The position numbers and the translations under genes were made by a program. A DNA stretch of 64,000 nucleotides, taken from the NCBI RefSeq assembly GCF_019774615.1, contig NZ_CP081496.1, positions 2,852,001 through 2,916,000 on the forward strand. The letters are read 5' to 3'. The first letter of the stretch is position 1; each line of letters starts with the position of its first letter. Source of the DNA: Streptomyces sp. BHT-5-2 (GTDB taxonomy: Bacteria > Actinomycetota > Actinomycetes > Streptomycetales > Streptomycetaceae). This document shows positions 10,367 to 25,192 of this stretch, one piece after another. The notes under the pieces are model-generated. The model worked only from the letters and a program-made list of their open reading frames with translations, had not been told where the DNA came from and made no database searches.

Positions 10367-10468
10367 TTGGGAGATACGGCCAGTGCTGGCAGACTGGACC
10401 GTCGGCCCCGGTTCACGTGACGCAATCCGCGCCACGACCCGGTGCACTCCCGAACCTAGGAGAATCCC

Positions 10469-10693
10469 TTGAAGCGCGACATCCACCCGGAGTACGTCGA
10501 GACCCAGGTCAGCTGCACCTGTGGCGCGTCCTTCACCACCCGTAGCACCGTCGCCGGCGGCACCATCCGCGCCGACATCTGCTCCGAGTGCCACCCGTTC
10601 TACACGGGCAAGCAGAAGATTCTGGACACGGGCGGCCGCGTGGCCCGCTTCGAGGCCCGCTTCGGCAAGTCCGCCCAGGCCGCCAAGAAGTAG
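10469..10693 (+). CDS. rpmE: 50S ribosomal protein L31, zinc-binding form
   Basis: 74 residues starting with the unusual codon TTG, preceded by AGGAGA (10458-10463). The four zinc ligands C16, C18, C38 and C41 are present, so this is the C+ (zinc-binding) form rather than the Zur-controlled C- paralogue. It is part of the large ribosomal subunit. The upstream sigma-R promoter and the downstream strong terminator (10706-10749) make it a one-gene transcription unit, linking ribosome composition to thiol and zinc stress. Confidence 0.97.
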   Translation: MKRDIHPEYVETQVSCTCGASFTTRSTVAGGTIRADICSECHPFYTGKQKILDTGGRVARFEARFGKSAQAAKK

Positions 10694-10705
10694 CGACCCG
10701 CAAGG

Positions 10706-10749
10706 CGCCGGTCTCCGGTCGCCCCTGGACAGGGGGGACCGGACCGGCG
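10706..10749 (+). terminator. rpmE terminator
   Basis: Long stem formed by CGCCGGT, CCGGTC and CCCCT on the left and AGGGG, GACCGG and ACCGGCG on the right, with a 2-nt bulge. TCTTTGTC follows at 10750. It starts 12 nt after the rpmE stop. Confidence 0.8.
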
Positions 10750-10862
10750 TCTTTGTCGTCCGTACCCTCTGCCCGCCCGGCCGGGGGACGGCCCGCCGCA
10801 CCGCGGCAGTGGGGCACAGTCGCCCCGGGAAGTCACACCAGCAGTCAGCAGAGGAACACACG

Positions 10863-11942
10863 ATGTTCGAGGCGGTCGAAGAACTGGTCGGCGAGCACGC
10901 CGACCTCGAAAAGCGGCTGGCCGACCCGGCGGTCCACGCGGACCAGCGCGAGGCCATGCGGCTCAACAAGCGCTACGCGGAGCTGACCCCGATCATCGCC
11001 GCCTACCGCTCCTGGAAGCAGACCGGCGACGACATCGGGACCGCCCGGGAACTGGCCGCGGACGACCCGGACTTCGCCGACGAGGTCAAGGAGCTGGAGG
11101 CCCTCCGCGAGGAGCTCACCGAGAAGCTCCGGCTGCTGCTCGTCCCGCGCGACCCCAGCGACGACAAGGACGTGATCCTGGAGGTCAAGGCCGGCGAGGG
11201 CGGCGAGGAGTCCGCACTGTTCGCCGGCGACCTGCTGCGGATGTACCTGCGGTACGCCGAGCGGGTCGGCTGGAAGACCGAGATCCTCGACGCCAACGAG
11301 TCCGACCTCGGCGGCTACAAGGACGTCCAGGTCGCGGTGAAGACCAAGGGCGGCGGCGGTGCCACCGAGCCGGGACAGGGCGTCTGGGCGCGGCTGAAGT
11401 ACGAGGGCGGGGTGCACCGCGTCCAGCGGGTGCCCGCCACCGAGTCGCAGGGCCGGATCCACACCTCCGCGGCCGGCGTGCTGGTCACGCCCGAGGCCGA
11501 GGAGGTCGAGGTCGAGGTCGTCGCCAACGACCTGCGGATCGACGTCTACCGCTCGTCCGGGCCCGGCGGCCAGTCCGTCAACACCACCGACTCCGCGGTC
11601 CGGATCACCCACCTGCCCACCGGCATCGTGGTCTCCTGCCAGAACGAGAAGAGCCAGCTCCAGAACAAGGAGCAGGCCCTGCGCATCCTCCGCTCGCGAC
11701 TGCTGGCCGCGGCCCAGGAGGAGGCCGAGAAGGAGGCGTCCGACGCCCGGCGCAGCCAGGTGCGCACCGTCGACCGCTCGGAGCGCATCCGCACGTACAA
11801 CTTCCCGGAGAACCGCATCTCCGACCACCGGGTGGGCTTCAAGGCGTACAACTTGGACCAGGTGCTCGACGGCGAGCTGGACCCCGTCATCCAGGCGTGC
11901 GTCGACGCCGACGCGGCGGCCAAGCTCGCCGCCGCCCAGTAA
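10863..11942 (+). CDS. prfA: peptide chain release factor 1
   Basis: 359 residues. It recognises UAA and UAG stop codons and triggers peptidyl-tRNA hydrolysis. The GGQ catalytic motif is at residues 235-237 ([10 protein letters not shown]). The RF1 anticodon tripeptide PAT is at 191-193, which separates it from RF2 (SPF). ATG 10863 follows AGAGGAA; upstream in-frame codons are non-coding. The gene for PrmC, the methyltransferase that modifies the GGQ glutamine, starts 35 nt downstream, a classic pairing. Confidence 0.97.
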   Translation: MFEAVEELVGEHADLEKRLADPAVHADQREAMRLNKRYAELTPIIAAYRSWKQTGDDIGTARELAADDPDFADEVKELEALREELTEKLRLLLVPRDPSDDKDVILEVKAGEGGEESALFAGDLLRMYLRYAERVGWKTEILDANESDLGGYKDVQVAVKTKGGGGATEPGQGVWARLKYEGGVHRVQRVPATESQGRIHTSAAGVLVTPEAEEVEVEVVANDLRIDVYRSSGPGGQSVNTTDSAVRITHLPTGIVVSCQNEKSQLQNKEQALRILRSRLLAAAQEEAEKEASDARRSQVRTVDRSERIRTYNFPENRISDHRVGFKAYNLDQVLDGELDPVIQACVDADAAAKLAAAQ

Positions 11943-11977
11943 GACCGCAAGACCAGGACGTACCGGCTGGAGGACCA

Positions 11978-12859
11978 GTGCCGCACGATTCCGGGGGGCG
12001 CCCCCCGAACTCCCGATCGTTGCTGCTCGCGGAGGTGGCCCAGGCCACCCAGCGGCTGGCCGATGCCGGCGTGCCCTCGCCGCGCTTCGACGCGGAGGAG
12101 CTGGCCGCGCACGTGCACGGCGTCAGGCGCAGCCAGCTGCACACGGTCCCCGACGCGGACTTCGACGCCCGCTACTGGGAGGCCATCGCCCGCCGCGAGG
12201 CGCGCGAGCCGCTCCAGCACATCACCGGCCGGGCGTTCTTCCGCTACCTCGAACTCGCCGTCGGGCCAGGGGTGTTCGTGCCCCGCCCGGAGACCGAGTC
12301 GGTGGTCGGCTGGGCCATAGACGCGGTGCGCGCCATGGACGTCGTCGAGCCCCTGATCGTCGACCTCTGCACCGGCTCGGGGGCGATCGCCCTCGCCCTG
12401 GCGCAGGAGGTCCCCCGGTCGCGGGTGCACGCCGTGGAGCTCTCCGAGGACGCCCTGGGCTACGCCCGCAAGAACGTGGAGGGGTCCCGCGTCGTTCTCC
12501 ACCACGGCGATGCGCTCACCGCGCTCCCCGAGCTGGACGGGCAGGTCGACCTGGTGATCTCCAACCCGCCGTACATCCCGCTCACCGAGTGGGAGTACGT
12601 CGCCCCCGAGGCCCGCGACCACGATCCGGAGCTGGCGCTGTTCTCCGGCGAGGACGGCCTGGACACCATCCGGGGCATCGAGCGGACCGCACACCGCCTG
12701 CTGCGCCCCGGCGGCGTGGTCGTCATCGAGCACGCCGACACCCAGGGCGGGCAGGTGCCGTGGATCTTCAACGAGGAGCGGGGCTGGGCCGACGCGGCCG
12801 ACCACCCCGACCTCAACAACCGGCCCCGATTCGCCACCGCGCGCCGGGCGACGCCATGA
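11978..12859 (+). CDS. prmC: peptide chain release factor N5-glutamine methyltransferase
   Basis: 293 residues. It methylates the Gln of the GGQ motif in release factors using SAM. N-terminal helical bundle (about 1-80), then a Rossmann methyltransferase with the SAM motif VDLCTGSGAIALAL and the catalytic NPPY (from N196). Start is GTG 11978 with GGAGGA 4 nt upstream. It is co-directional with prfA and followed closely by sua5. Confidence 0.95.
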   Translation: MPHDSGGRPPNSRSLLLAEVAQATQRLADAGVPSPRFDAEELAAHVHGVRRSQLHTVPDADFDARYWEAIARREAREPLQHITGRAFFRYLELAVGPGVFVPRPETESVVGWAIDAVRAMDVVEPLIVDLCTGSGAIALALAQEVPRSRVHAVELSEDALGYARKNVEGSRVVLHHGDALTALPELDGQVDLVISNPPYIPLTEWEYVAPEARDHDPELALFSGEDGLDTIRGIERTAHRLLRPGGVVVIEHADTQGGQVPWIFNEERGWADAADHPDLNNRPRFATARRATP

Positions 12860-12929
12860 ACCGCACCGCCCCGGCGCCCGATGCACCCGATGCATCCGAA
12901 GTATTCGTTCCGCACGAGGAGGACCGCTA

Positions 12930-13577
12930 ATGGCACGGCGATACGACTGCAGCGACGCGACCGACCGCGCGACCGGCCTGCGTGAGGCCGCCTCGGCCGT
13001 CCGCCGCGGCGAGCTGGTCGTGCTGCCGACCGACACCGTCTACGGCATCGGTGCGGACGCCTTCAGCCCGGACGCCGTCGGTGACCTGCTGGAGGCCAAG
13101 GGCCGCGGCCGGGGCATGCCCTCCCCGGTCCTGGTCGGGTCCCCCAACACCCTGCACGGCCTGGTCACCGAGTTCTCCGAGCAGGCGTGGGAGCTGGTCG
13201 ACGCGTTCTGGCCGGGGGCACTCACCCTCGTCGCCAAGCACCAGCCGTCGCTGACCTGGGACCTCGGCGAGACCCGCGGCACGGTCGCGGTCCGCATGCC
13301 GCTGCACCCGGTCGCGATCGAGCTGCTCACCGAGTTCGGCCCGATGGCGGTCTCCAGCGCCAACCTCACCGGCCATCCGTCGCCGCAGGACTGCGACGCC
13401 GCCCAGGAGATGCTCGGCGACTCCGTCTCGGTCTACCTCGACGCCGGCCCGACCCCGGCCGCCGTGCCGTCCTCGATCGTGGACGTCACCGGCACGGTGC
13501 CGGTGCTGCTGCGCGAGGGCGCGATCAGTGCGGAGGAGCTCCGCAAGGTCGTACCCGAGCTCGAGGTGTCGCATTGA
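12930..13577 (+). CDS. L-threonylcarbamoyladenylate synthase
   Basis: 215 residues, YrdC/Sua5 family, short TsaC-like form. It makes threonylcarbamoyl-AMP from threonine, bicarbonate and ATP for the t6A37 tRNA modification. Family motifs: VLPTDTVYGIGADAF near residues 31-45, the basic KGRGRGMPSP segment, and SSANLTGHPS. GAGGA stands 7 nt before ATG 12930. Its stop TGA shares one base with the ATG of the next gene (13577), so the phosphatase-like gene is translationally coupled. Confidence 0.93.
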   Translation: MARRYDCSDATDRATGLREAASAVRRGELVVLPTDTVYGIGADAFSPDAVGDLLEAKGRGRGMPSPVLVGSPNTLHGLVTEFSEQAWELVDAFWPGALTLVAKHQPSLTWDLGETRGTVAVRMPLHPVAIELLTEFGPMAVSSANLTGHPSPQDCDAAQEMLGDSVSVYLDAGPTPAAVPSSIVDVTGTVPVLLREGAISAEELRKVVPELEVSH

Positions 13578-14272
13578 TGCCCCCGCCGCAGGGGCGTGGC
13601 ATAGCGGGACCAGGCGACGACCCCCTCCTCGTCCCGGCGGACCACGCGCCCTGCTTCCGGATCCTCCACGTCAGCACCGGCAACGTCTGCCGCTCGCCGA
13701 TCACCGAGCGGCTGCACCGCCATGCGCTGGAGGAGCGGCTGGGCTCCTCGCAGGCGGTCCGCGGCTGCGGCCTCCTCGTGGAGAGCGCGGGCACCTGGGG
13801 CCATGAGGGCGCGCCCATGGAGGCGCACGCCGCGACCGTGCTCGCCGACTACGGCGCGGACCCGGCCGGCTTCATCGGCCGCGAACTGCTCGACGAGCAC
13901 GTCATCCGCGCCGACCTGGTGCTCACCGCGACCCGCGACCACCGTGCGCAGGTGATCTCGATGGGGCACTCCGCCGGGCTGCGGACCTTCACCCTGAAGG
14001 AGTTCAACCGGCTGGTTCGCGCCATAGATCCGGCCACCCTGCCGGCGCCCGACCCCGGCCTGCCCGACGGCGGACTGGTCGAGCGGGCCCGCGCGCTGGT
14101 CGGCGCGGCCGCCGCGCTGCGCGGCTGGCTGCTGGCGCCCAACCCGGAGTCCGACGAGGTCCACGACCCCTACGGCGCGCCGATCACGTTCTTCCGCTCG
14201 ATCGGCGACGAGATCAACCGCGCGCTCGACCCGGTCGTCACGGCCCTCACCGGGGTCCCGGCACCGGCGTAA
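13577..14272 (+). CDS. low-molecular-weight protein tyrosine phosphatase homologue with Ser at the nucleophile site
   Basis: 231 residues. The N-terminal LMW-PTP signature reads HVSTGNVCRSP, whereas active enzymes have VCxGNxCRS. The nucleophilic Cys position is Ser (S33, codon AGC 13673-13675); the loop Cys38 and Arg39 remain, as does a DPYG acid-loop-like motif near residue 196. Either it is catalytically dead and binds phosphotyrosine, or it uses another chemistry; this is inference. Start ATG 13577 overlaps the stop of the upstream sua5-type gene (TGATG). The protein is about 80 residues longer than the roughly 150-residue minimal family. Confidence 0.8.
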   Translation: MPPPQGRGIAGPGDDPLLVPADHAPCFRILHVSTGNVCRSPITERLHRHALEERLGSSQAVRGCGLLVESAGTWGHEGAPMEAHAATVLADYGADPAGFIGRELLDEHVIRADLVLTATRDHRAQVISMGHSAGLRTFTLKEFNRLVRAIDPATLPAPDPGLPDGGLVERARALVGAAAALRGWLLAPNPESDEVHDPYGAPITFFRSIGDEINRALDPVVTALTGVPAPA

Positions 14273-14470
14273 CCACCCCGGGGAACGGCCCTGGAGGGCC
14301 CTTGGCGGCCCGTGGGCCGGCCCCGGGCCCCCGACCGCCCCACCCGCCGCGCCCGAACCCCCTGCCGCGCCTACATTGGGATTGGGGCCTGCCCGGGAGC
14401 ACGAGGTCCGGACGGGCCCTGGGGGCACGTGCGACGTGCCCTGGTCCCCGTACGAGGCCCGGAGCCAGCG

Positions 14471-15859
14471 ATGCCCGCCACCACCGCGTCATCCCGCCGT
14501 ACCTCCGCCGCCGGCCGCCCCCCGGCCGCCGCGCCCCGGACCGCCGAGGCGGCCGAGACCGCCGAGTGGCAGGCGCGGACCGCCGTCCGCGACGAACTCA
14601 CCCGCCCGCCCGGCTCACCGGACTTCGCCACGCTGCTCGACCAGGACCCGGAGATCGCCGGCGTCCTGCTGGCCGAGAGCGCCCGGCAGAGCGAGGGGCT
14701 CCAGCTGATCGCCGCCGAGAACTTCGTCTCGCCCGCGGTGCTGGCCGCCCTCGGCTCCCCGCTGAGCAACAAGTACGCCGAGGGCTATCCGGGCGCCCGA
14801 CACCACGGCGGCTGCGAGATCGTCGACCTCGCCGAACGGATCGCGGTGGAGCGCGCCAAGGCCCTGTTCGGCGCCGAACACGCCAACGTCCAGTCCCACT
14901 CGGGGTCTTCGGCCGTGCTCGCCGCCTACGCCGCCCTGCTGCGCCCCGGCGACACCGTCCTGGCGATGTCCCTGCCGCACGGCGGGCACCTCACCCACGG
15001 CTCGCCGGCCAACTTCTCCGGCCGCTGGTTCGACTTCGCCGGCTACGGCGTCGACGGCGACAGCGGGCTGCTCGACTACGGCGCGATCCGCGCACTGGCC
15101 CGCGAGCGCCGCCCCAAGGCCCTGGTCTGCGGCTCGATCTCCTATCCGCGGCACATCGACTACGCCGCGCTCCGCGACATCGCCGACGAGACCGGCGCCT
15201 ACCTGATCGCCGACGTGGCCCACCCGATGGGACTGATCGCGGGCCGCGCGGCGCCCAGCCCGGTCCCGTACGCCGACGTGGTGTGCGCCACCACCCACAA
15301 GGTGCTGCGCGGGCCGCGCGGCGGGATGATCCTGTGCCGGGCGCGGCTGGCCGACCGCATCGACCGCGCGGTGTTCCCGTTCACCCAGGGGGGTGCCCAG
15401 ATGAACGCGGTCGCCGCCAAGGCCGTGGCCTTCGCGGAGGCCGCCACGCCCGCGTTCCGCGGCTACGCGCACCAGGTGATCGCCAACGCCCGGGCGCTGG
15501 CCGACGGACTGGCCGCGGAGGGCCTGGCGGTCACCACCGGCGGCACCGACACCCACCTGATCACCGCGGACACCACGGGGCTCGGCGTGGAGGCGCGCAC
15601 CGCCCGCGGCCGGCTGGCGGCCGCCGGGATCGTGCTGGACACCTGCGCACTGCCGGGCGGGGGGCCGTCCACGGGCTCCGGGCGGTGCCCGACCGGGATC
15701 CGGCTGGGCACCGCCGCGGTGACGACGCAGGGCATGGGGGAGGCGGAGATGCACCGGATCGCCGAGCTGATCGGGGCGGCGCTGCGGGAGGACGGCGCGG
15801 TGCGGGCGGCCGTCGCGGGGCTGGTCGGCCGGTTCCCGCCCTATCCCGATCGGTCCTGA
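14471..15859 (+). CDS. glyA: serine hydroxymethyltransferase paralogue, divergent
   Basis: 462 residues. PLP fold-I enzyme; the family interconverts serine and glycine with tetrahydrofolate. An Ala-rich N-terminal extension (1-45) precedes the catalytic domain. Conserved: Y102 and E104 (NKYAEGYPG), HGGHLTHGSPANFSG, the Schiff-base lysine K277 (TTHKVLRGPRGG) and the carboxylate arginine in PTGIRLGT. Unusual: the canonical RYYGG is RHHGG (H111, H112) and SEN is AEN (A82). These are active-site positions, so substrate or rate may differ from housekeeping GlyA (inference). Start ATG 14471 with GGAG 6 nt upstream. Gene order matches other Streptomyces. Confidence 0.85.
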   Translation: MPATTASSRRTSAAGRPPAAAPRTAEAAETAEWQARTAVRDELTRPPGSPDFATLLDQDPEIAGVLLAESARQSEGLQLIAAENFVSPAVLAALGSPLSNKYAEGYPGARHHGGCEIVDLAERIAVERAKALFGAEHANVQSHSGSSAVLAAYAALLRPGDTVLAMSLPHGGHLTHGSPANFSGRWFDFAGYGVDGDSGLLDYGAIRALARERRPKALVCGSISYPRHIDYAALRDIADETGAYLIADVAHPMGLIAGRAAPSPVPYADVVCATTHKVLRGPRGGMILCRARLADRIDRAVFPFTQGGAQMNAVAAKAVAFAEAATPAFRGYAHQVIANARALADGLAAEGLAVTTGGTDTHLITADTTGLGVEARTARGRLAAAGIVLDTCALPGGGPSTGSGRCPTGIRLGTAAVTTQGMGEAEMHRIAELIGAALREDGAVRAAVAGLVGRFPPYPDRS

Positions 15860-15990
15860 TCCGTCCGGTCCGCGGAACCGCCGGCGGGGGCCCCGGCGTC
15901 CTCTCGGGTATTCCCCTGTGTTCACGGCCCGGGGGCGGACGCGCATAAGGTGTGGGGCTGTGATGGCCAGCTATCTCGATGGGGCAGCCC

Positions 15991-17328
15991 GTGCGTGAAT
16001 ACCTGCTGACGCTGTGCGTCACTGCCGCGGTGACCTACCTGCTGACCGGCCCGGTGCGGAAGTTCGCGATCGCCGCCGGTGCCGTGCCGGAGATCCGCGC
16101 CCGTGACGTGCACCGCGAGCCGACCCCCCGACTGGGCGGGATCGCGATGTTCGGCGGGCTGTGCGCGGGGCTGCTGGTCGCCGGGCACCTGACCAACCTC
16201 AAGAGCGTCTTCGAGACCAACGAGCCCCGGGCGCTGCTCTCCGGCGCCGCGCTGATCTGGATCCTCGGCGTGCTCGACGACAAGTGGGGCGTGGACGCCC
16301 TGGTCAAGCTCGGCGGCCAGATGATCGCCGCGGGCGTGATGGTCCTCCAGGGGCTGACGATCCTCTACCTCCCGGTCCCCGGCATCGGCACCGTCGCGCT
16401 GACCCCCATGCAGGGCACGCTGCTGACCGTCGCGCTGGTCGTCATCACCATCAACGCGGTGAACTTCGTCGACGGCCTGGACGGCCTGGCGTCCGGCATG
16501 GTCTGCATCGCCGCCGCAGCGTTCTTCATGTACACGTACCGGCTCTGGTTCGGCTACGGCATCGAGGCCGCGGCGCCGGCCACGCTGTTCTCGGTCGTCC
16601 TGATGGGCATGTGCCTGGGCTTCCTGCCGCACAACATGCACCCCGCGCGGATCTTCATGGGCGACTCCGGCTCCATGCTGATCGGCCTGGTGATGGCGGC
16701 CGGCGCGGTCTCGCTGACCGGCCAGGTCGACCCCGACCTGCTCAACCAGAAGGCGGGCGGTCTGCGCGAGGCGACCCACGCGATGGTGCCGGTCTACATC
16801 CCGCTGCTGCTGCCGCTGACGATCATCGCGGTGCCGGTCGCGGACCTGATTCTGGCCATTGTGCGACGGACCTGGAAGGGCCAGTCGCCGTTCGCGGCGG
16901 ACCGCGGGCACCTGCACCACCGCCTGCTGGAGATCGGTCACTCCCACAGCCGCGCGGTGCTGATCATGTACTTCTGGTCGGCGCTGATCGCGTTCGGCGC
17001 GGTGGCGTACTCGGCGAACGACGCCAGCATGTGGATCGTCCTGGGAATCGTGCTGCTCAGCGCCGTCGGCCTGGTGCTGCTCCTGCTGCCGCGCTTCACC
17101 CCGCGGGCCCCGCTGTGGGCCGAGCGACTGGTGCCGCCGCGCTACCGCCGGGTCGTCCGCGCGGTGGCCGGCACGGGCGCGCCGGCGGCGGAGGACGCGG
17201 GCGGCGCGGCCGACGGGGCGGCGGGCGAGGAGCGCCGGCCGGCCGTTCCGGCCGGGATCCACGGCGCCACGGCGATCGGCGACCGGTCACGCTTCGTGGA
17301 CCGCCGGAAGGCGGGGAGTCATCGCTGA
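15991..17328 (+). CDS. WecA/TagO-type undecaprenyl-phosphate N-acetylhexosamine-1-phosphate transferase
   Basis: 445 residues, about ten or eleven membrane segments. It transfers a sugar-1-phosphate from a UDP-sugar to undecaprenyl phosphate to start wall glycopolymer synthesis. Signatures: HREPTPRLGG, DDKWGVDALVKLGGQ, NFVDGLDGLASG, FMGDSGSMLIG, and DRGHLHHRLLE, which is the WecA/TagO rather than the MraY type. The last 60 residues are a hydrophilic Ala/Gly/Arg tail. I chose GTG 15991, with GGGG 7 nt upstream; an ATG at 15979 in the same frame is the alternative. It precedes the ATP synthase operon. Confidence 0.9.
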   Translation: MREYLLTLCVTAAVTYLLTGPVRKFAIAAGAVPEIRARDVHREPTPRLGGIAMFGGLCAGLLVAGHLTNLKSVFETNEPRALLSGAALIWILGVLDDKWGVDALVKLGGQMIAAGVMVLQGLTILYLPVPGIGTVALTPMQGTLLTVALVVITINAVNFVDGLDGLASGMVCIAAAAFFMYTYRLWFGYGIEAAAPATLFSVVLMGMCLGFLPHNMHPARIFMGDSGSMLIGLVMAAGAVSLTGQVDPDLLNQKAGGLREATHAMVPVYIPLLLPLTIIAVPVADLILAIVRRTWKGQSPFAADRGHLHHRLLEIGHSHSRAVLIMYFWSALIAFGAVAYSANDASMWIVLGIVLLSAVGLVLLLLPRFTPRAPLWAERLVPPRYRRVVRAVAGTGAPAAEDAGGAADGAAGEERRPAVPAGIHGATAIGDRSRFVDRRKAGSHR

Positions 17329-17510
17329 GGGGGGCCGAGGTCGCTCGAAAGTGCGCCGGGAATCGGGACGGTTGACCCCATATCAGACAAGTGACGGCCT
17401 GTCAGTGCACCTATGGGCGCTGTCACTCTCACGTGTGACAGGATCCACACGAACCAGGTAAAGACCTCATCAAATAGTTTGTGATACCGTTCACGAAACC
17501 CGGCGACAGA

Positions 17511-17542
17511 GCCGAAGGACCGTAGTGCGACGGCCCTTCGGC
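17511..17542 (+). promoter_or_regulatory. long hairpin in the atpI leader
   Basis: Arms GCCGAAGGACCGT (17511-17523) and ACGGCCCTTCGGC (17530-17542) pair over 13 positions with one A-C mismatch and a 6-nt loop. It is 74 nt before atpI and could be a terminator of the upstream gene or an attenuator/stability element of the atp mRNA. A direct repeat of CCTCAGG follows. Confidence 0.55.
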
Positions 17543-17615
17543 CTCAGGTTCTCCCTCAGGCCGGGTCTACGCTCGTCCCTGACGACACACCCCCACCCAA
17601 TGCCGGAGCGCCACC

Positions 17616-18053
17616 ATGCAGTCGAATGACGCCCGACTCCTTCTTCAAGCCGCCGTGCCCACCCTTGCCGTCGGCGCCGTCGCCGTCGCCGTGAGCGGTC
17701 TGGTCGCCGGTGCCACAGGAGCGATCGGCGGCGTCGTCGGCACCGTGCTGGTGGTGCTGGTGATGGGGGCCGGACTCTTCGTCCTGCAGCAGACCGCCAA
17801 GAAGCTTCCGCAGCTGTTCCAGATGATGGGCCTGCTGCTGTACACGGTGCAGATCCTGTTCGTGGCGGTGTTCCTCATCGCCTTCAAGGGCACAACTCTC
17901 TTCGACACCAAGGCATTTGCGTTCACCCTGCTCGCAGCCACCCTCGTGTGGATCGCCGCCCAGGCGCGCGGCCACATGAAGGCGAAGATCCTGTACGTGG
18001 ATCCCGACTCCGCGAAGGCCGAGACGGCCGAGACGGCGGGGTCGCCGACGTGA
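17616..18053 (+). CDS. atpI: ATP synthase protein I
   Basis: 145 residues. Small membrane protein with four hydrophobic segments. In F-type operons AtpI helps assemble the c-ring and is not part of the finished enzyme. It is the first gene of the atp cluster, in the expected position before atpB. Sequence conservation in this family is low; assignment rests on topology and position. A 264-nt gap to atpB contains a small GGCCG/CGGCC hairpin near 18060-18077 and no further gene. Confidence 0.85.
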   Translation: MQSNDARLLLQAAVPTLAVGAVAVAVSGLVAGATGAIGGVVGTVLVVLVMGAGLFVLQQTAKKLPQLFQMMGLLLYTVQILFVAVFLIAFKGTTLFDTKAFAFTLLAATLVWIAAQARGHMKAKILYVDPDSAKAETAETAGSPT

Positions 18054-18317
18054 CACGTAGGGCCGAGATAAACGGCCTCATGCGGGCCTGCTATCGTCCG
18101 GTGCCAACTGCGGCGCTGCTGGCGCAGGCGGCTGAGCTCCCGGAGTCCACGAAGCGGACCGGGAAGTTCTCGCGGCCAATGCCTGTGATCCGGTCCGGCC
18201 CTGCGCCGACCAGCCGCCCCCCAATCCGTAAGACCAGTCCAGTGCCGCTCCGTGGCTCAACGCCGCGCCGACACAACGAGGTTGCCGTACCTATGCGCCA
18301 CGCTGAAGGAGCTCGCG

Positions 18318-20893
<2,576 letters not shown>

Positions 20894-20943
20894 CCCAGCC
20901 ACCAACTCAAGAGCTGCACACCCGGCGGCCGGACACCGGACCC

Positions 20944-20963
20944 GCCGGACCGACAGGTCCGGC
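20944..20963 (+). other. intercistronic hairpin between atpH and atpA
   Basis: Perfect 8-bp stem GCCGGACC/GGTCCGGC with a GACA loop, followed later by GGGGG-ACGAG-CCCCC near 21040. Such stems inside an operon may set mRNA stability or processing and hence the higher F1 stoichiometry (inference). Confidence 0.45.
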
Positions 20964-21102
20964 CGTGGTCCGGACGACGCCCCGGAGAACAGCACAAGCA
21001 CGACGGCGGCCCGAGTTGGGCCGTAAGCGGAAAGCCCGTGGGGGACGAGCCCCCGGACACCGCACGTAACTTCGGGCCCAACAAGGAGAGCAGGGAACCC
21101 AG

Positions 21103-22692
21103 ATGGCGGAGCTCACGATCCGGCCGGAGGAGATCCGGGACGCACTGGAGAACTTCGTCCAGGCGTACAAGCCGGACGCGGCCTCGCGCGAAGAGGTCGG
21201 CACGGTCAGCGATGCCGGTGACGGTATCGCGCACGTCGAGGGCCTGCCCTCGACGATGGCGAACGAACTGCTGAAGTTCGAGGACGGCACCCTCGGCCTC
21301 GCGCTCAACCTCGAAGAGCGCGAGATCGGTGCGGTCATCCTCGGCGAGTTCAGCGGCATCGAGCAGGGCCAGCCGGTGCAGCGCACCGGCGAGGTGCTCT
21401 CGGTCGCCGTGGGCGAGGGCTACCTCGGCCGCGTCGTCGACCCGCTGGGCAACCCGATCGACGGCCTCGGCGAGATCGAGACCGAAGGCCGCCGCGCCCT
21501 CGAACTGCAGGCCCCCGGCGTCATGGTCCGCAAGTCGGTCCACGAGCCCATGGAGACCGGCTACAAGGCCGTCGACTCCATGGTGCCGATCGGCCGCGGC
21601 CAGCGTCAGCTGATCATCGGCGACCGCCAGACCGGCAAGACCGCCCTGGCCGTCGACACGATCATCAACCAGCGCGACAACTGGCGCTCCGGCGACCCGA
21701 AGAAGCAGGTCCGCTGCATCTACGTCGCCGTCGGCCAGAAGGGCTCCACCATCGCGTCCGTGCGCGGCGCGCTGGAGGAGGCCGGTGCCCTGGAGTACAC
21801 CACCATCGTCGCCGCCCCGGCGTCCGACCCGGCGGGCTTCAAGTACCTCGCGCCCTACACCGGCTCGGCCATCGGCCAGCACTGGATGTACCAGGGCAAG
21901 CACGTCCTGATCATCTTCGACGACCTCTCGAAGCAGGCCGACGCCTACCGCGCCGTCTCCCTGCTGCTGCGCCGCCCGCCGGGCCGTGAGGCGTACCCGG
22001 GCGACGTCTTCTACCTGCACTCGCGTCTGCTGGAGCGCTGCGCCAAGCTCTCCGACGACATGGGCGCCGGCTCGATGACCGGTCTGCCGATCGTCGAGAC
22101 CAAGGCCAACGACGTCTCGGCGTTCATCCCGACCAACGTCATCTCCATCACCGACGGCCAGTGCTTCCTGGAGTCGGACCTGTTCAACGCCAACCAGCGT
22201 CCGGCACTGAACGTCGGTATCTCGGTCTCCCGCGTCGGTGGTTCGGCCCAGCACAAGGCCATGCGCCAGGTCTCCGGCCGGCTCCGCGTGGACCTCGCCC
22301 AGTACCGCGAGCTGGAGGCGTTCGCCGCCTTCGGTTCCGACCTGGACGCGGCCTCGAAGGCCCAGCTGGGCCGCGGTCAGCGCATGACCGAGCTGCTCAA
22401 GCAGGACCAGTACGCGCCGATGGCCACCGAGGACCAGGTCATCTCCATCTGGGCCGGCACCAACGGCAAGATGGACGACGTGCCGGTCGCGGACATCCGC
22501 CGCTTCGAGCGCGAGCTCCTCGACCACCTCCGCCGGGAGAAGAAGGACCTGCTGACCAGCATCCGCGAGGGCGCCAAGATGTCCGACGACACCATCGGTG
22601 CCATCGCCGACGCGGTCGACGCCTTCAAGCGGCAGTTCGAGACCTCGGACGGCAAGCTGCTCGGCGAGGACACCCCGGCCTCCGGCAAGTGA
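21103..22692 (+). CDS. atpA: ATP synthase F1 subunit alpha
   Basis: 529 residues. Non-catalytic nucleotide-binding subunit of the F1 head. Walker A GDRQTGKT begins at residue 173, preceded by [13 protein letters not shown]; the alpha/beta signature is [31 protein letters not shown] lies before ATG 21103. Length is normal. A 20-nt gap leads to atpG. Confidence 0.98.
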   Translation: MAELTIRPEEIRDALENFVQAYKPDAASREEVGTVSDAGDGIAHVEGLPSTMANELLKFEDGTLGLALNLEEREIGAVILGEFSGIEQGQPVQRTGEVLSVAVGEGYLGRVVDPLGNPIDGLGEIETEGRRALELQAPGVMVRKSVHEPMETGYKAVDSMVPIGRGQRQLIIGDRQTGKTALAVDTIINQRDNWRSGDPKKQVRCIYVAVGQKGSTIASVRGALEEAGALEYTTIVAAPASDPAGFKYLAPYTGSAIGQHWMYQGKHVLIIFDDLSKQADAYRAVSLLLRRPPGREAYPGDVFYLHSRLLERCAKLSDDMGAGSMTGLPIVETKANDVSAFIPTNVISITDGQCFLESDLFNANQRPALNVGISVSRVGGSAQHKAMRQVSGRLRVDLAQYRELEAFAAFGSDLDAASKAQLGRGQRMTELLKQDQYAPMATEDQVISIWAGTNGKMDDVPVADIRRFERELLDHLRREKKDLLTSIREGAKMSDDTIGAIADAVDAFKRQFETSDGKLLGEDTPASGK

Positions 22693-22712
22693 CGACGGAA
22701 GGGACCTGATCC

Positions 22713-25084
<2,372 letters not shown>

Positions 25085-25192
25085 CCCGTGCTCCCGGACC
25101 GGGGGCGGCCCTGGCCGTCCCCGGCCCGTACGACCACTAGTATTTGACCCAACATCTGCCACACCAGGCAGGTGGAGACCCGAGGAGCCATC

